Below are positions 61,389-64,000 of a DNA stretch of 64,000 nt, one piece after another; the stretch's first letter is position 1, and every line of letters begins with the position of its first letter. Under the pieces are notes generated by a model. It saw only the letters and a program-made list of their open reading frames with translations. It had not been told where the DNA came from and did no database searches. The position numbers were made by a program, and so were the translations under genes. The DNA comes from [Mycobacterium] crassicus (GTDB lineage: Bacteria > Actinomycetota > Actinomycetes > Mycobacteriales > Mycobacteriaceae). The DNA lies in contig NZ_CP084029.1 of the NCBI RefSeq assembly GCF_020181615.1, positions 389,911 to 453,910 on the forward strand, written 5' to 3'.

Positions 61389-62314
61389 AGCGCGCTGAAC
61401 CAGCTGCTGACGTCGTTGAAGGTGTTCTCGAACGAGAAGAACCCGACGATGCCCTGCATGTAGCCGTACTCGGCCAGCGAGTTGGTCAGAATCGCGGCGT
61501 CGTCAGCCGCCAAGTGGCTGAGATTGCCGGCGGCGAACTGCGCCGCGACGTCGCTGGCCACGCTGTTCATGTTGGTCTCGCTGACCAGCAGTCCGTGCAG
61601 CATGGCGTCCAGGAAATGGTTCGAGTCGTAGGCGCTCAGCGTCGCCGGGTCCAGTGCATTGTTCAGCGCGTTGATTGACCCGTTGATGTCCTCCTGGAAG
61701 GACAGCAGGTCGCCGGTGGCGCCGACCTGGTCGGTGATGCCCAGGCCAATGTGCGGGGTCTGCGCGATCAGCAGGTTGTCCAGGTTCTGCAGGCTCGTGG
61801 TCGTGATGTTCGCCTCGTTGATGGCCCCGGTGAGTAGCTGCGTGGCGGTGGTGTCGTCGGTGACGTTGACGCCGATCGTGGAGGTGATGGCCGGGATGTA
61901 GTCCCCGGTGGCGGAGAGGACGCTCGTCGGGTGCTGGACCTCGGCGTCGGAGAGTTGTCCGATCGTCATGAGGCCGACCAACTGATCCCAGTTGAGTGCG
62001 GCTGCCGCGGCCGGCGAGTCGTGGAACACCAGCGGGGTGTCGCCGTGCAGGGCGCCCAGCCAGCCCTCCGCGGTGATCTGAGATGTGCCGTGAATGAAGT
62101 TGACGTCCAGTGGCGCGTCCGGGTTGTAGAGGTACTCCTGGGTGCCGGAGAGGTCGACGGTACTGCTGAGCAGGATCGGGATGGCGACGTGCGGGGTGTT
62201 CTGAGCTGCCGCGCTGGTAGCCACGAACATCCAGGTGGCCAGCGGAACGGCGGCGGCGATCCCCGCGGCCACAAGACGGTGAGTGGTGGGCGAAACAGCT
62301 GCGATGTGTGGCAT
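61385..62314 (-). CDS. Secreted mycobacterial protein of unknown function
   Basis: 309 residues from ATG 62314, with AGGGG about 8 bases upstream. The signal peptide (LVAAGIAAAVPLATWMFVAT) is cut near AAA-Q. The mature part is Asn/Thr/Asp-rich with repeated helical pieces (ALNWDQLVGLMTIGQLSDAE, TGAINEANITTTSLQNLDNL, SINALNNALDPATLSAYDSN) and no Cys. No known enzyme motif. A longer frame upstream (to 62479) crosses the dnaK control region and is rejected. Confidence 0.65.
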   Translation of the reverse strand: MPHIAAVSPTTHRLVAAGIAAAVPLATWMFVATSAAAQNTPHVAIPILLSSTVDLSGTQEYLYNPDAPLDVNFIHGTSQITAEGWLGALHGDTPLVFHDSPAAAAALNWDQLVGLMTIGQLSDAEVQHPTSVLSATGDYIPAITSTIGVNVTDDTTATQLLTGAINEANITTTSLQNLDNLLIAQTPHIGLGITDQVGATGDLLSFQEDINGSINALNNALDPATLSAYDSNHFLDAMLHGLLVSETNMNSVASDVAAQFAAGNLSHLAADDAAILTNSLAEYGYMQGIVGFFSFENTFNDVSSWFSAL

Positions 62315-62463
62315 GTGAACCCCTGGGGCCGGCATACACGGAGGTGGGCGTATGCGTGGTCGGCGAAGAATATCCAAAGAAACCTTGGAAAAAACTGGGA
62401 GGGGCCCTGGGTTGCCGGCCTCGGGAACAAACCTCGAACCCCGCCCGTTGACCCCTACGACAA

Positions 62464-62539
62464 GTTGAGTCACAAGCACTCAAGTCTGAATTGACAGCAA
62501 GGCGGCTCGCAGAGCATCCTTGAGCGCAGTCCGCTCAGA
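62464..62539 (+). promoter_or_regulatory. dnaK control region with two HAIR boxes (HspR)
   Basis: GTTGAGT-N7-ACTCAAG at 62464-62484 differs by one base from the HAIR consensus CTTGAGT-N7-ACTCAAG. CTTGAGC-N7-GCTCAGA at 62519-62539 is a weaker second box. TTGACA at 62491-62496 is a likely -35 between them. HspR bound here represses the dnaK operon until heat shock. AGGGAGGA (62557-62564) is the ribosome binding site. Confidence 0.85.
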
Positions 62540-62571
62540 CTCGGTAAATGTCTATCAGGGAGGAAACCACA

Positions 62572-64000
<1,429 letters not shown>

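Overview
The window is chromosomal DNA of a mycobacterium (Mycobacteriaceae). It is GC-rich, carries the end of an ESX-3 type VII secretion locus, PPE and PGRS-type proteins, MmpS/MmpL, EtfD and DUF732 proteins, and runs into dnaK. Gene content and order follow the M. tuberculosis segment from about Rv0288 (esxH) to Rv0350 (dnaK), with blocks missing (no Rv0294-Rv0305 set, no iniBAC) and other blocks inserted. A non-tuberculous species, possibly of the M. terrae/Mycolicibacter type, is my guess only.

Layout. 1-4.8 kb: tail of ESX-3 (esxH end, espG3, eccD3, mycP3, eccE3), translationally coupled. The MycP3 protease appears to have lost its catalytic serine and its oxyanion asparagine. 4.8-10.3 kb: an alpha/beta hydrolase, an amidohydrolase coupled to BluB, a PAP2 phosphatase, an L,D-transpeptidase-like protein and two DUF732 proteins. 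10.5-19.5 kb: two PPE-SVP proteins, two TetR regulators each divergent from or next to a putative target with a visible operator, a Thr/Pro-rich membrane protein and a GH16 glucanase. 19.56-26.92 kb: a 7.3-kb integrated element in tRNA-Gly(CCC), bounded by 46-bp direct repeats. It carries a tyrosine integrase, phage-type regulators, a serine recombinase, an acetyltransferase and several unknown genes, and its GC content is visibly lower.

27-41.5 kb: dcd, two tandem membrane proteins with degenerate Hsp70-like heads (DUF7159) and long Pro/Gly-rich tails, a maleylpyruvate-isomerase-like protein, rmlA, an mmpS-mmpL-tetR operon with a CGGAAC/GTTCCG operator cluster, the aminotransferase aspC, and etfD (electron-transfer-flavoprotein:menaquinone oxidoreductase), which has a repeat tail and a TTAC-N6-GTAA operator cluster. 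41.7-50 kb: Pro/Thr-rich membrane proteins, lpqJ, ansP2, a LuxR-type gene remnant, and a 1128-residue PGRS protein that starts with a signal peptide instead of a PE domain.

50-59 kb: an accessory metabolic block. YjbR-like protein, a truncated FAD-oxygenase remnant and a cytochrome P450 are coupled by ATGA overlaps. After a divergent HxlR regulator with a 9-9-9 palindrome comes a tight thiolase / carboxylic acid reductase / nitrilase / DUF302 operon. This is the best candidate here for an uncharacterised pathway: nitrile to acid to aldehyde, under one HxlR switch. 59-64 kb: two divergent cation-diffusion-type transporters, an isoprenylcysteine-methyltransferase-like protein, a secreted unknown protein, and dnaK (cut by the window end) behind two HAIR boxes for HspR.

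Many genes carry a TANNNT -10 element ending 6-7 nt before the start codon, as expected for leaderless transcripts.
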